A stretch of 64,000 bases of DNA. Origin: Dermacentor variabilis (lineage: Eukaryota; Arthropoda; Arachnida; Ixodida; Ixodidae). Under the pieces are notes generated by a model. That model had not been told where the DNA came from, searched no databases, and saw only the letters and a program-made list of their open reading frames with translations. Every line of letters starts with the position of its first letter. The stretch's first letter is position 1. The DNA lies in contig NC_134573.1 in assembly GCF_050947875.1 (NCBI RefSeq), forward strand, positions 63,093,815 to 63,157,814. The letters run 5' to 3'. Position numbers and translations under genes: made by a program. Positions 10,169 through 22,573 of this stretch are shown here, piece by piece.

Positions 10169-10395
10169 TCAGCGAGCACCCAACGGCTAAAGCCCCTTGC
10201 CAACGGCCAAACCACGGCATGAGCGGTGGCCGCGCGGCCCGAGTCGCCGGAGAATCGAGGCCCGTGGTGTGACGTCACAGAGAGGGTGCAGTGAGCGCCC
10301 AACGGCAGGAGTGGTGGCCGCGCGGCGACCGCGACTAGCCAAGTTGCTGGAGGATCGAGGGCCGTGGTGTGACGTCACAGTGCGGCGACGGCGAG
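10169..10395. repeat. GC-rich imperfect tandem duplication carrying CRE-like TGACGTCA boxes
   Basis: Two copies of about 105 bases (roughly 10169-10284 and 10290-10390) share the CCCAACGGC segment, GGTGGCCGCGCGGC, a GATCGAGGGCCGTGG-like block and GTGTGACGTCACAG. TGACGTCA is the full CREB/ATF site, at about 10269-10276 and 10371-10378. The block is CpG-rich. It could be a promoter-like part of a repeat or of an unseen gene. Confidence 0.6.
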
Positions 10396-12756
10396 GAGGC
10401 GAAAACATGGCGTGATGTAGCTGTTGCTACAAAACATCGAACTATATCCAAGTGCGAAGGGATCCACTGCAAGAAGGCTGTCTAGCCTCCAAGGCCTTGA
10501 CTAATATGTATAGAACGAAGTATAGGTGTCCTCGACGCTGATTGCACGCTTCGGACCCATTTTGCTGGCGCGTGTTTACATACTCCTTCTGCATACACGG
10601 CCAGCACGCTGTTGAGGCACCAGCTCCAAGCGCTCTCTTCAGGCTTTGGATGTTTGTGATGTTTACACAATCAGAGCCCAGCACGCGGCCTCCATAGCCC
10701 AGCAACCGCATTTCTGTCGCACAGGAAAGCAAGCACAGCACATGCCACACGCACAAACTACGCTTCCTCGCCCGCGGCTGCGCCGGCCGGTATGCGCGGA
10801 GGCAAGAGGCATCTGGTTATGTTGCAAGAAACCGAGCATCACACTCGGCAATAGTATAACAGCGGCAGCAGCGCACAGAAAGCAGGCAAAAGAGGCCAAA
10901 GAAAAGCTTCGGTTTGAACCGCAGAAGCAGTCACTCCCGCTGGATGTAATATACACTCATAGAGCGTGCACGTGGTGGACGCGAAAGAGGAACAAGCAGC
11001 GAGGTTGCCGCGCACAGCAGGGCTGCACGTGAACCAGAAAGAAACGGGTAACAGCCATGGTTTGCTCTTGCGTGGTCGTCCGTGGAATCGATGGCCTCAG
11101 AGCCTGGGCTACAGTGAGATGAAAATCAGGTGGCGACCAATAGCGGCCTCGGCAGTGGAAGATTCTTTCGCCAATGCTGCTGGCAAGACGTAGCACGCAG
11201 TCCGGTCGTCTGAGGTGCACAGTGGTAATTTAGGAGCAATGGCATCATTGTGTGCTGATGTAAGTGCGGTCAGTGTTGAACGAAACGGCGTCGTGATGCA
11301 AAACCCTGGAGCTGCGGAAGTATTTGACGTAGCTGAGACAGGCGAACTTTTTGGCGAACACGTGTGGGTTCCAACCTGATTACGCGTCAGCAACTGAGCG
11401 AGGTGGCACTGCCGAATCTGCTAGGCCCGACTCGCGTCATACGCTTCTGATCAAGGAGGGACATCGCATCACAAATCAAGAGAGAGCATGGCTACTGTGA
11501 CAGTGTACCAGTCCCGTTACGGAGTGATTCCACGGAGTTAGAAACGTGCCTTTCAGTTTGAAATGTCAAGTGGTAGGGTTTTCAGGCCAGGACTCGGCCA
11601 AGAGCGGTAGTTCGAGGATGCAGTGCAGCGTGGTTTCTTCAGGTTGGAAGTCCTTGCTGAAAAATGGGGCAGATTATCAATTGACTCGGTTCTTGGTGGT
11701 TGCCCGCGGATTCTTATGTGGAGGTATTCAGTAAGAGTCCTCCTAGTGGACATGTCCATTTAATCTGCATCTGAAGTGCCAACTGGCTGTGGCGTCTGGT
11801 TGCTGGGGACGCGCAGCCCAGCCCAGCCAATCATAACTTCAACAGCAGGCGAAATGGATATGTTCGCTAGGTGACCTCTTACGGAATATATACCCTGGAA
11901 TGCGCTGCTCCATGTTCTTGTATCGCCTCTGTGGCATCGAAGGAGACGTGGCTATGAAGGAACCAACTCATTTTATTCTCCCTGCTTGCGCGCTCGCTTA
12001 GCTCGCACTGCATTAGCGCACATTGTCGTCGCCGCAACTGCACATGGCTGCCGCCACAACACGTTACCTTCAGCGTGCGACGAACCGTGACCGTACGTGC
12101 TGAAGGAAATAATTGCGCCACTCGAGCAAATTGGTTGTCAAAGCGGCATGTTCCGAAACCGTGCTTCTTGCCGCAACTTAGCGAAATATATTTTTGAGAA
12201 TGGGTGCAGCCAAATAAAACGCCAGCTGCACGTTTATAAATCAACGGCTGGAATCTATGGTAGCCGCGTAGGCGCAAGTCTCGCCGTGTCCTTGGAGTGT
12301 GACAACAAACAGCCCCGATTGTCTACCGATGACTTCGCTTCCGCTAACGCGCTGCCAATATGGTAAAGGATGGGCCGGCTGCGGATCATTCGCGTGGGCG
12401 CTGTGTGACAGGAGCCCCGAGACTACGGAGATACTTGTCACATGACGTCGACCGACCAAAATCTGCACCGTGTCGGGCTATTAAAACCGGGCCTGAATCA
12501 GATGCAGCGCGACTTGTTCCGGAAAGTGGCTGGACGGCAGCTCGCAGTACAGAAACCGCTTCTGCTCCGCTGTCTCGAGAAATCTACATTTCCCCCATTC
12601 AATATGTTCATTGAAATGCCTGATATTCCTGATATGTTACGAGAGTGGTAAGCCAGAAGCGGACAAGGCCGGCCACCTCCTCAAAGCTACCATTAAGGAA
12701 GCCTGTAAGCAAGAATGTCAAAAACTGTTCGTTCATACCAGCCAATATAACACTGG
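10396..12756. other. Non-coding stretch with short overlapping frames
   Basis: Several open frames of 60-130 codons occur on both strands (for example 10646-11032 plus and 11879-12277 minus), but they overlap one another in different frames. None shows a motif, a stable codon pattern or low-complexity structure that would support coding. Confidence 0.45.
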
Positions 12757-13091
12757 TTAAAACAACGAGGAAAAAATGAGACAAGCAAGAACAGAAACGA
12801 GAAAGCGCGAACCTCTATTTAATATTTATTGCGCGCGACACACAGAACATAAGTACAATAGAGAGAACACGTTTAACACGAGCATCTTATTTTATTGTTG
12901 TCCACGTGCATGGCCGCGTTTTGCGTGATCTGAAAGTACGTGTAAGGACGTTTTTGAGATTTCCTTCCTCATGTTTTTTTTTTCTTTTGAGTACTTTTGT
13001 ATTCTGTGCGGACCATGCGATAAACATTAGTCCCAAGTGAGCGACTTTTTTGTTTTGTTCTTGCTTGTCCGGTCCTTTCGCTGTGTTTTAA
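12757..13091. mobile_element. 335-bp candidate MITE with about 40-bp terminal inverted repeats
   Basis: The left end (12757-12795) starts TTAAAAC and contains GACAAGCAAGAAC. The right end (about 13048-13091) is the reverse complement of the same pattern, with TTAAAACACAGCG at the tip and GACAAGCAAGAAC inside. The interior is AT-rich and non-coding. The ends begin with TTAA, which may include the target site, but flanks are too diverged to define a duplication. No transposase is present. Confidence 0.6.
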
Positions 13092-13425
13092 CTCAGATAT
13101 GGGACAGTTAGCCTGGGTGAGCTTTTTCGGGCCTTGCTACGAATAAGGTGGATAAAAACTTTACTCAACACGGCTCCTTATCCGATGTTTCGTGGGCATT
13201 ATGAGGTATCGTCCAACACTTGCTGCGTTATATATCAAGGTTTACCGTTCCTCTCGAATAGCTCGGATGGTTTCCTAACAATGTGGGGGACCCACATGTT
13301 GCCACAGCATGCCAAGCCCGACCAACGCTACTGCTCACCGAAAGCCGCCCCCTGGCAGTCTCACAACGTCTCACAATGCTCGATTGTTGAAGAGGACTAC
13401 CCAAGGCAGTGAACACGCCGCACCT
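13092..13425. other. No gene seen
   Basis: Short frames only (13134-13412 plus, 13228-13416 minus, mutually overlapping). No motif recognised. It separates the MITE at 12757 from the TIR element at 13426. Confidence 0.4.
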
Positions 13426-14412
13426 GGGGCGCTATAACGTAAAACTATTCCAAGCTTCTTCTACTTCAATTCTGCAATCAGCCCTCCCCGATTGGTAAAA
13501 ACTTTTTTGGCCCACTGCCACTTCACGTGTGTCACACGATGTAACGAAAACCGCGATAGCTCCCCATCTGGTATGACGTGTATACACTGATTATGCATGA
13601 CTGGATCAAACAAACCAAAAAGAGTTGTTTCAGATTTGACGCCTTTTCGCCATTAGCCCTCGGCTACTGGTCAAAAGTTTTCGGGGTGCACCCGATTCAC
13701 GTGCCTGTCACGCGACGTCAAATAACCGCGTAAATGAACCGCGTCAAACTGACGTGTACGCATTAAAGATGCATTAACATGCCGAACGAAACTGAATTTT
13801 CTCGTGAATAGCCGCAGGCTGCCCCGTTCGGAACAGAATAATAGATGGCTACAGCCGATCGCTCAGGCACTGGCTACTCGCACCTGCCGGAGAGCATGGG
13901 TTTATTCGCGTACAATAAGACATCTTGCGTGGCCGTGTAACTTTATCAGCCCTTTTGGCACGTTTACGACCTCATTCTGCCAACCCGTCTATGCTGAGAA
14001 TCCGTCTTAGCTGAGAATCCATCTTAACCTTCACTGCATGCCGCCGCAATTTTCGACCAGCCACTGCAAGCTACATAGGGGAAAGCAGACCAATCGCAGA
14101 CACCGGCAACACCCTCTTCACCCAGGTATCGATTGTCCGTGCAGTGGCTTGGCCACATCGAATCCCTCTCCATTTCAGCCTGCGCCTCGCCTCTTGTCAG
14201 CCAATTTGATAAGACAAGCCGCTCAGTGTAGGCCATGACATTCGTTTCTAAAGAAAACAAAAGTGACTTCCTGTGAACGAGGACAGCCTTTGATCGGGCT
14301 GTTCAGACAACCCTGCAGGTGACCGCCTGATGCTTGCGTCGGCGGTTACGCAAATGTGGCCTGAGGACATTGGAGTAAAAACATATTGAATAGTCTTACG
14401 TTATTGCGCCCC
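13426..14412. mobile_element. 987-bp non-autonomous TIR DNA transposon (reference copy of a local family)
   Basis: The left tip GGGGCGCTATAACGTAAAAC (13426) matches the reverse complement of the right tip at 14385-14412 with few differences. Within the left part, two related subterminal units (about 13478-13560 and 13652-13735) repeat the pattern AGCCCTC...GGT.AAA..TTTT, then TTCACGTG and TGTCAC.CGA.GT. No transposase frame is present. Frames inside it (13804-14010, 14024-14260) have no known motif. Close relatives occur at 18998, 20487, 33530 and 47966. The superfamily is not determined. Confidence 0.75.
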
Positions 14413-15509
14413 TGGATGGTACACGAGATGCGATTGAATGAGAACCATCGGTGTTTGTAGCCTTAATTTTGCTATACATTCAGGTCACACCACTGTGCCA
14501 ACAACGAAGAGATCGCGGCTGAGATCCTTGCTATTCCTTGCTGAGACCGCGATTCTCAGCAAGGAATAGATAATATTTTAGGCAATATTTCACAATGCCA
14601 GTCGTACCTTACAAAAAACTGCTGAAGAGTTGTGCGAGCCTGCGGAATAACAACCATATTTTTAGCGAATTTCTTTTGCGCAGTTCAAATAAGATTATCA
14701 GTTACCTGTACATGGATCACATACTTTTAAATGTTGCCTTATATACCTTATGATTGGTCCTTTTGGCAACTTTGTCGTCGCATATTGCGCTATCCAGAAC
14801 TCTTTAAGGATATTTTACAAAAGCACAAATTTATTCCCTCATATCTCTCTTCGCCAGCACATTGGCGGTAGGGTCACCCCTCCCCACCTCCCCTAGTTCT
14901 GCCCTATTTCCGCTAGATTTCATTATGATTTCACTCACGATTCTCCCACGGCACTGGCATCAATCTTGTGTTGTTCGTAAAATAAACCTACAATGCACAG
15001 GACCACTTCCATACGTAATTTGCTAGATAGGCCGTATTAGCCCACATACTTCGAATGTCGCCAACAAATCACCGATAGCCTGCTCCTACTTTTAAATAAA
15101 TATAAGCAAAGAGCCTGGTTTTTCTCAACGATGACACTGGTGGAGTATGTTACAAACCTTCTACAACTCATAAAGAAGAGAAAGAACTTGCGGATCAGTA
15201 TTTATTTGCAGCATTTATAAACGGACCAGGAACGCTAACGTTCAGCACAGCTGCGCGTCACCAAAACTCCATTGCACGAAATATAAACTTGGTGTAACGT
15301 ATCTGCGTCATTGCAAAACATAGCTGAAAAGGGCGGTGTGATGCTTTAGAATACTTCATAAGGAAGCTTCGTTAAAGGCAGCAGTTGACACACACGTATT
15401 AAAAATTACATGGGGATTTGCAACAGCCTTCTTCTAATTTCTTATAAGATTCCTTATGGCGGAATTCCTAGATTTACCACCAAAACGAGATATATTCGGC
15501 GAAGCTTGA
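14413..15509. other. AT-rich non-coding stretch with one perfect hairpin
   Basis: No open frame of note. The only structure is the hairpin at 14531-14569. Confidence 0.5.
14531..14569. repeat. Perfect 16-bp inverted repeat, 7-bp loop
   Basis: CTATTCCTTGCTGAGA at 14531-14546 pairs exactly with 14554-14569. A related sequence (GCGGCTGAGATCCTTG) sits just upstream. No U-run follows on either strand, and this is not a bacterial context, so a terminator reading is not justified. Confidence 0.85.
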
Positions 15510-15749
15510 ATGAATTCTGGGGTTTCACTCGCCGAAACCATGAATTCATCATGGAGCACGCCGTGGTGGTGGATAACTGCTTAATTTTGAACACATGGGG
15601 ATCTTTAACGTGACCCCAATTCATCGATCGCAGGTGTTTTTGCATTTTCACCCCCACATAAATGGGCCCACCATGGCCGGGACTTGATTCCGTGATCTCA
15701 TGCTTAGCAGCACAATACCATAGTTGCTAAAGCCACCACGGCGAGTCGG
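15510..15749 (-). mobile_element. Ruka-like tRNA-derived SINE, copy 1
   Basis: On the minus strand it begins with a tRNA-like head: a box-A-like GTGGTGGCTTTAGCAACTAT and a box-B-like region over the GGAATCAAGTCCC stretch. The body then has the TGAAAATGCAAAAACACC segment and the GGTTTCGGCGAGTGAAACCC end near 15518. This is the layout of the ixodid tick SINE known as Ruka, which is transcribed by RNA polymerase III and moved by LINE enzymes. The family name is from memory of the tick literature. Other copies here are at 29317, 37178 and 46165. Confidence 0.75.
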
Positions 15750-18700
15750 CGAAGTTTGTGAGACACACTTATATCTCTGGAGCGCTTGCGTACGTAACAG
15801 AGGATGTTTTTAGCCAATACAGAGTTCGCATACGAGCGCTACGGCGTGGCGGAAATACCCTGCTGGTATGCAAGTTACCTTGCAAAAGTAATTAAAAATT
15901 GTTAATGAACTTTTCATTAATAACATAAGGGCAGTTGTTTATATCGAAAACGAACAGGGCGCCACAATTTATGGCACACTCACTTTCTTATAAATGCAAA
16001 AATTCCCATGTAATTGGGAATGTTAGTCATCGAAATCCACGGCCAAATCAAGGCAATATCGAGACCGAGTGCGTCCCGCTGTGCGTCAGACGGCAATGCC
16101 CCGTAAAGAAGTGTGGGCCGAAGTTTGGCAGCATGCCGCGGCAAATCCTGATCCGTCACACACCGGCACAAGTATTGCGGGTAAAACGCGCCGTATCACT
16201 ACGTGTTGCGATTGGCCGAGACGTTCACTCCCAAACTCCCTTGCGCGTCTCGTCACGTGGCGTTGTACCTGAAACGATAGCGGGCCCGCTGTTTCTGCGC
16301 TGCCGTGGCGCCCGGTTTCGATATCGCCTTGATTTACTGTAGAAATCTGATTATAAGTATCTGGACTTCAGTGTGAATTGAACGATTTAAAAAAATGAGT
16401 GTGGATTAACATGTGTCCGCCTTGAAATTCGCCATTTAAGAACTGTCCCTAAGACACTAATAAATATGTAAATCATATTTCTTTCGTAATTAGACTACTC
16501 AAGTTAACGTTATTAACGCTTAAGATTGTCAACCTTGCCTTTGAACTCACCTGCAAAAGTGCCACATCCTCTGCTCTTACAGCCTTTTTATAAAAAAAAA
16601 GTCTGTGTTGTCTAAGAAATATCCTATATAATGCAAAGACCACAATAAACCCACCCACTGGCAACTTTGCCTGCTAATATCCGGTCCCTTTATTCATAAA
16701 AGATGAACAAGGTGTCTCGTGTTGTTCTCCGATGACACCGAAAAGGTCATATAACGTATAGAAAAACAATGAAAGAGGAATACATAATTATTTGTAATTT
16801 TGTTGTTGAGCTACAAACATAAATGTTTCTCTAAACATTGCACACTATACTGGCCGTTATTTCTACTAAATATGAAGTGTGTGTAACGCAGAGTTCTCTT
16901 GCAATATTGGAAAACACTGCCGGAAAGTACCACGTGACAAGTGCTGACACTTGGCTCTGGCATTCTTTTCAAAATGTGCATTTAATTCCGCACACAGATT
17001 TGCTTTTGCAGGCAGCCCGATTTTGCTAAATTTTATTTTGGTGGCGTTTGTACGCTTAGTTCTACCAAGGCAGCGTGCTCATTATTGTGCCGCTCGTAAC
17101 TTACACTCACAACGCTTCATAGCGCTTGCGTACGTGATTACAAAATTCCCAGTTAACCAACACATTGAACATTGCCTACGCATTACGTATAGTATGCCCC
17201 TTATTTTCGACAAATATCAATGTGGTGCCTTGTTTAATTAACTGAGGACGCCAAAGAAGTCAACTGCGATACGCTTCTGATGCGTGAAAATAGGAAATTA
17301 AACGAGGTTGCCGTAATTATTCGCAATACACCCGTTTTCCTAACCTAACGTTTTCCGTGCTTTCACTGCATTTGAACTTGGCGTCTTGCACAGTTCATTC
17401 AGGACGCTGCGAAACATTGAGGATAACGGGCGTACGACCCTGTGACGCTCTTGAATAATCACATATCTGCAAAAGCGATAATTAACCGACACAAACATAT
17501 ATAGACTGTGATCCACAACGTGCTTCCTACTTCAACGAGAGTAATCACCCTGCTTCCGATAGTTATTCGACGAGACTGGGTGAAAAATTACGTGCCTCTT
17601 ATTACGCATAAAATTTCGAACACGATGAGTACTCGGTAGTTTTTACAAAACATGTGATAAGCCTACTGACTTCAAGGTTTCAGTACGCGGCAACCATGGA
17701 GTAACGCCAACTTTCTCTAAATATGAAATCTCGGCCGTTTTATGTCATCCTATTAAAGTGGTGTGACTGCTCAGGCACTTCGTATACCGCCCAAAACATG
17801 GGTCTAGCAATTGTCTTTAAACCGTGCTCGACACGCACGCTTCAAAATTTATCTACATATTGCTCCTATTGCTGCCCTCATTAGTACGAAATGTAATTTT
17901 GTGACTGATATAGCTTTGTAAGGACCATGAAAACTATCTTACGCCGTTTCTGAACGTCTTTAGTCAAAAAATTTGTTTCGCTCCAAAAGATCAATATTGT
18001 TCCGCCATGCAGATGCAGATGGTGCGCATAAATGAACGTGCCCGGTCTCGTTTTTTCTCAGCTGGAAAGACGCGCCCATATAAAAAGGTATACAAAAATT
18101 ACAGTAGATCGTTGTCAAAAGTTGCGCGCTTACCTTTTATTATTGCAGCTTTGGACGGAGATGGATGCAGTATACGTTGGAAAGAGAGGATAAAGAACGA
18201 GCACAATATTAGTGTCAGAGAAACCTAGACCCATGGATGGGATAATGGTTATCGTAACAATAATGTAGACAATGTGGCGGCCAGACGGCCCTATTCCTTA
18301 AGTTCATATTCTGTCTCGCGAACAGAGAAATCTACGCAAGTATAATACACCAGGTGGAATGAACATAAAAATCAACAGTAAGGCCTGCGCATTTCTATCC
18401 GTAATGTGGGAGAATGTCAGTCCGCCTCATTAATGTTGGTCTGGATAATTGGTTGCACGTTTGTGCTTTTAAAGGCTAGTTTTCGGCACCTACATTCTTG
18501 AGTTTGGAGTGACTGGTGCTTTTGTTGGCAATGGCTGCTGTCTGTGGCTAGGTCAGTGAGTACCAGGGAGGACTGTTTGTGAATACATTTAGACAGAATT
18601 TAGATATGCACCGAACGTCCAACAAACAAGCTTACATTATGGCCGAGTGCAAGTAGGCGCCACCTCTGTTTGGTGTAATAAAAGAAATTGAACGAAACCT

Positions 18701-18997
18701 GAACGCATAATGAAGGCTCTTAGGCATTTCTCAAGCACACCGACCTCTTATTAGAATAGCACGTTAAATTGAGCGGCTTTCTTGGTGCGGTTTATTTTGC
18801 ACAATTGATTGACTCCTTACGCAAAACTGGATCGGCGTTGCTTGCTGGATAATCCTAAAAAATGGAGATGTGCCACTGTGACACAACAGACAGAGAAGTC
18901 GTCACCTTCGCCAGCCAAGAAGATGACCGTTGTATGGTATTACATGTTGCATGAGAGGAAAGTAAGCACATTTATAAACATCCTTCTTAGTTGTACA
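15750..18997. other. Long AT-rich non-coding stretch, no gene seen
   Basis: Frames of 60-135 codons exist (15935-16342 plus, 16951-17241 plus, 18007-18228 plus). None has recognisable motifs or consistent coding character, and overlapping frames on the other strand are of similar length. A short CpG-richer patch lies around 16060-16330. Confidence 0.5.
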
Positions 18998-19945
18998 GGG
19001 GTCCTACAGCGTAAAACTATTCCAATATGTTTTTATTCCAATCTCCACACGTAACACTTAAGCCACCACCGACCAAAGAATCGGGCGGTGACCTTCAGCG
19101 TTGTTTTAGGAGGCGAATTAAACGCTCTCCTCGTTTACAGTTGGTTACCTTCATTGTATTTCAAGGCCAATAGCATTGCCTCCTTCCGCAGGTTTTTCTT
19201 ATGTCATTGGCTGACAACAGGGGTGGAGCGCGCGGTAATGGAGAGGGTTTCAGTGAAACCCAGTGAGCACAGTGAAAGCATGTTACGAGATTAGAAGCTT
19301 TGAGCCCACTTTCCTTCACTTAGCTCGCGATGGTTGGTTGAAAGTCGCGACGGCGGTCAACGGAACGTTAAAAATGTTGCCACAAAGGATCCTCAGCGGA
19401 GATGAGTTAGCAAAGTGATGTCGCATACAAGCTAAGAGGGCTCGACAACATTGCCTGGTCAAGTAATTTTTTTTTATTGTACGCAAACGGATCAGATCCC
19501 TGCAGCAGCTCCAAGCAGCCAGTGCGATCGGTAGACAGACGACTTCTATTCCTTTCGGAGTGGGGCAGCTTCTGGCTATACCAAAAAAAGCTCAGTTTTC
19601 TTCGCCATATTATTCCAACTTTAATAGGTGCAGGTCACTTTGACGTGCTGAGCTTTCGTGGTTTTGTGATGCTGCACGTCGGAATGGCGAAGTGCCTCCA
19701 GCCACAGAACGTTTGACCAATATCGGAGGGCTAATGCCAAAAAAAAACTATCGAATCAGAATAAATGTATCTCTTATGTTCGGTCTTATCATACGTAATC
19801 AGTCTGCACGTGCAGTTTTATGTCGCGCGTCGTCGCGTGACACGAGAATCAGGTGGCAGGAGAAAAAAAGTTTGACTAATCGTAGAGGGCTGATTCCATA
19901 AATGTAACAAAAACAGTTTCGAATAGCTTTACGTTATAGCGCCCC
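18998..19945. mobile_element. TIR DNA element, second family member (948 bp)
   Basis: Left tip GGGGTCCTACAGCGTAAAAC (18998). The right tip (about 19918-19945) is the reverse complement of the reference left end. The right side also carries inverted versions of both subterminal units of the 13426 element (about 19850-19920 and 19690-19760, with AGAGGGCTGATTCC and GGAGGGCTAATGCC). The inverted repeat region is therefore much longer than the tip. The left half is more diverged. No transposase. Confidence 0.65.
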
Positions 19946-20486
19946 AGCTTTCGTTTAGGCGCATTATTACAGCGTCCCTTCAGATCGACTTATTGCTTTA
20001 CCATTCTCTGCCATTCTGCAGTTAACTTCAGATTTCAATTGTAATGCACGTGTGGTTTGGACAGATTGCTCATTTTGGCTTAACGCTCATTGCTGCGATC
20101 GAGCGGCGCCCCTACAAAGGAAACATCGCGGCTGTAAGTAATAACCTTTGAAAGAACGAGCACTACCTCCCTAAGTCTTCATTTACACTGGCAACGCGAA
20201 ACCTAGGTGATCAAATTATAAGTGCGACTACGCAACCCCGCAGAGCACACTTTTGTTTTTCTTGTGACCTATAATTGGGGCACCACGATGAGTGCAGAAC
20301 ATTGCAGCTTAGAAACCTCTGTTTATTTGGTAGCGCTTGCACCCTCAGCCACCACTCAAGATAACTGACGCTGTACTTATCATTTCAATTTTTCTGGACG
20401 GCATTGAAGATTACGCATAGCCAAGCTTAAAGGAGATGACCTTTTCGCTAGTACAAACCACCGCTGTTGCTGGGGTGTCTAAATAT
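19946..20486. other. No gene seen
   Basis: Unique-looking non-coding sequence between two members of the TIR family. No frame or repeat that I can support. Confidence 0.4.
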
Positions 20487-21370
20487 GGGGCCCTATAATG
20501 TAAAGCTATTCCGAAATTTTCTATTCCAATTTTGCAATCAGCCCTCCGCGACTGGCCAAAACTTTTTGGACCACCCCCACTTCGCGTGCCTGTCACACGA
20601 CGTCACGAAAACCGTGATAGCTCCTCATCTGGTATGACGTGTACACACTGATTATGCATGGCTGGACCGAACAAAAGAAAAATAGGTATTTCCAATTCGA
20701 CGCCTTTTCATCATTAGCCCTCGGCTATTGGTCCAAAGTTTTCTGGCTGCACCCACTTCACCTGCCTGTCACGCGAAGTCACAGAACCGGGAAAACTCAT
20801 TGCGTCAAAGTACGCGTTAAAGATGTATTAATATGCCGAATAAATCTGGACTTTCTTTCTGAGTAGCCGGAGATTGCACCGTACCGAAAGCAATAGAAGA
20901 AGGCTGCCGCCGATCGCTCAGGCACTGACTGCTCGCACCTGAAGGAGCGTGTGGGTTTATTTGCGTGTAACAATGCTTTCGCGTGGCCGTATAACGCTAT
21001 GGAGCCGTTTCTGCACGTATATGACATCGCACTGAGAACTTCTATGCTGAGGGTCCGTTACAGCGGCATTCTTAACCTTCCGTTGCACGCCGCCGCAATT
21101 TTAGACAAACCACCGCAAGCTAAGTAAGGGAAAGCGGACCAATCGCCGACGTCGGCACCTCCCGCTTCATCCTGTTTTCTGTGTTCAGTGCGCTGGCTCG
21201 GCGCCATCAAAACACTCCCCACTTGAGCATGCTCCTTGCCTCTTGGCAGCCAGTTAGAGAACAAAACCGCTCAATCTAGGCAAATGGTATTCGTTTTGAA
21301 AGCCAACAAAAGTGGCCTCCTATAAACGAAGAGAGCGCTTGATTGGGCTAAACTACTCAGAATAGCTTGG
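20487..21370. mobile_element. TIR DNA element, third family member
   Basis: From GGGGCCCTATAATGTAAAGC (20487) it follows the 13426 element colinearly for about 800 bases. Shared blocks include AATCAGCCCTCCGCGACTGG, TGTCACACGACGTCACGAAA, TATGACGTGTACACACTGAT, CCGATCGCTCAGGCACTG and TATTTGCGTG. The right tip is degraded. A partial match (GAATAGCTTGGGGTAGTAGC) at about 21360 may be the remnant. Non-coding. Confidence 0.75.
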
Positions 21371-21451
21371 GGTAGTAGCCTATTGAAAACTCCCTGCATT
21401 GCATTGTTATTCGCACTACATAGAAATTAGCATCGTGTATTTTTTCTCACT

Positions 21452-21482
21452 ACCACACACACACACACATATATATATATAA
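21452..21482. repeat. (CA)n/(TA)n microsatellite
   Basis: A short CA run passes directly into a TA run, ending where the tRNA-like repeat at 21481 begins. Confidence 0.9.
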
Positions 21483-21640
21483 GCCAACAAACACTGACAC
21501 CAAGGACAACATAGGGGAAATTACTTGTGCTTAATAAATGGAAGGAAGAAACGATAAATTAATGGAAATTAAAGTGGATGAAAAAACAACTTGCCGCAGG
21601 TGAGAACCGAACCCACAGCCTTTGTTAACAGGGCCCCTCG
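21481..21640 (-). mobile_element. tRNA-derived SINE-like repeat, truncated
   Basis: On the minus strand a box-B-like GGTTCGGTTCTCACC lies at about 21600-21614, followed by an A- and T-rich body (AATTTCCATTAATTTATCG). The box A half is missing at the 21640 side. It is flanked on both sides by TA microsatellites. I recall this body as a common tick repeat with a tRNA-like head. Function is non-coding. Confidence 0.5.
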
Positions 21641-21659
21641 GTTTACCCCCTTCCTTCTC

Positions 21660-21662
<3 letters not shown>

Positions 21663-21716
<54 letters not shown>
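21663..21716. repeat. (TA)n microsatellite
   Basis: About 27 uninterrupted TA units. Confidence 0.95.
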
Positions 21717-21719
<3 letters not shown>

Positions 21720-22573
21720 GCGACTCGTTTATTATTAACATTCCACTTTCCGTGAAATGATACCGAATTAGTACGATATTTTTTCATGGGCAACTCTGAT
21801 GTTTGGCCATAGCACTGACGGTGCGGGCGTTGGCTGCAGCAGAAGTAATGACTAAGGCGCTTTCAACATTTATGCTGATGCGTTCTCTACGCCTAATAAA
21901 GTATCATTACTATAATGTCATATAGCCTAAATAACGTGAATTGCTGAAATTGCATGAAAAAATGGTATAGAGCACGGTATGTCTCATTAAAATGAAAAAT
22001 AAAAAGTTGCCAATGTTCTGGCTTTGATTTTTTTTTCTAAGTACCCGGTTTTTGATGAGAATATGAAGCTTATAACAAACTTCGTATGCAGTGGACGCAG
22101 TCAAAGTGTAGACAACATACGTTGTCATTTCTAAACATAGGTTGAAAACATGGCTGTATATTTAGCGGCATGGATACGAAATGTGCACGCGCGACTCTTC
22201 AGCTAATCACTGAGAATGCAACATCAACAGAAAAAATCAATAATTCAACATTACCTCGCTCTACTTTAATAATGGATTCGCCATTATCCTTCTTTACTTT
22301 TAGTTCGATGGATATTTCACTGAAAAAAATGTGAGAAAATATGAAAACATTTTTCTCCTACGGCGCATAACGGGAGCGAAAGCAAATATTTGTGCTCCTT
22401 CGCTAACGAGCAAAATATTTTCGATTACAGCGGGCAGAGTCTAACAACGTAAATTTCCTTCTATATAACGACGTATATTCTAGCGTTTTTTGATGCGAAA
22501 GCGTCAAATAACGAAATTGTGCGAAAAAACAGGTGGGCTGTGCAGCAGCGAACGGCACCCAACTTCCTCATTA
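21717..22573. other. AT-rich non-coding stretch
   Basis: Only short frames without motifs (such as 21910-22128 minus). No repeat was recognised apart from homopolymer runs. Confidence 0.5.

Noticed and set aside
14024..14260. Conserved small protein shared with 21058-21264
   Set aside because: The similar minus-strand peptides follow from DNA similarity of two TIR-element copies. Frame is not preserved along the rest of the repeat.
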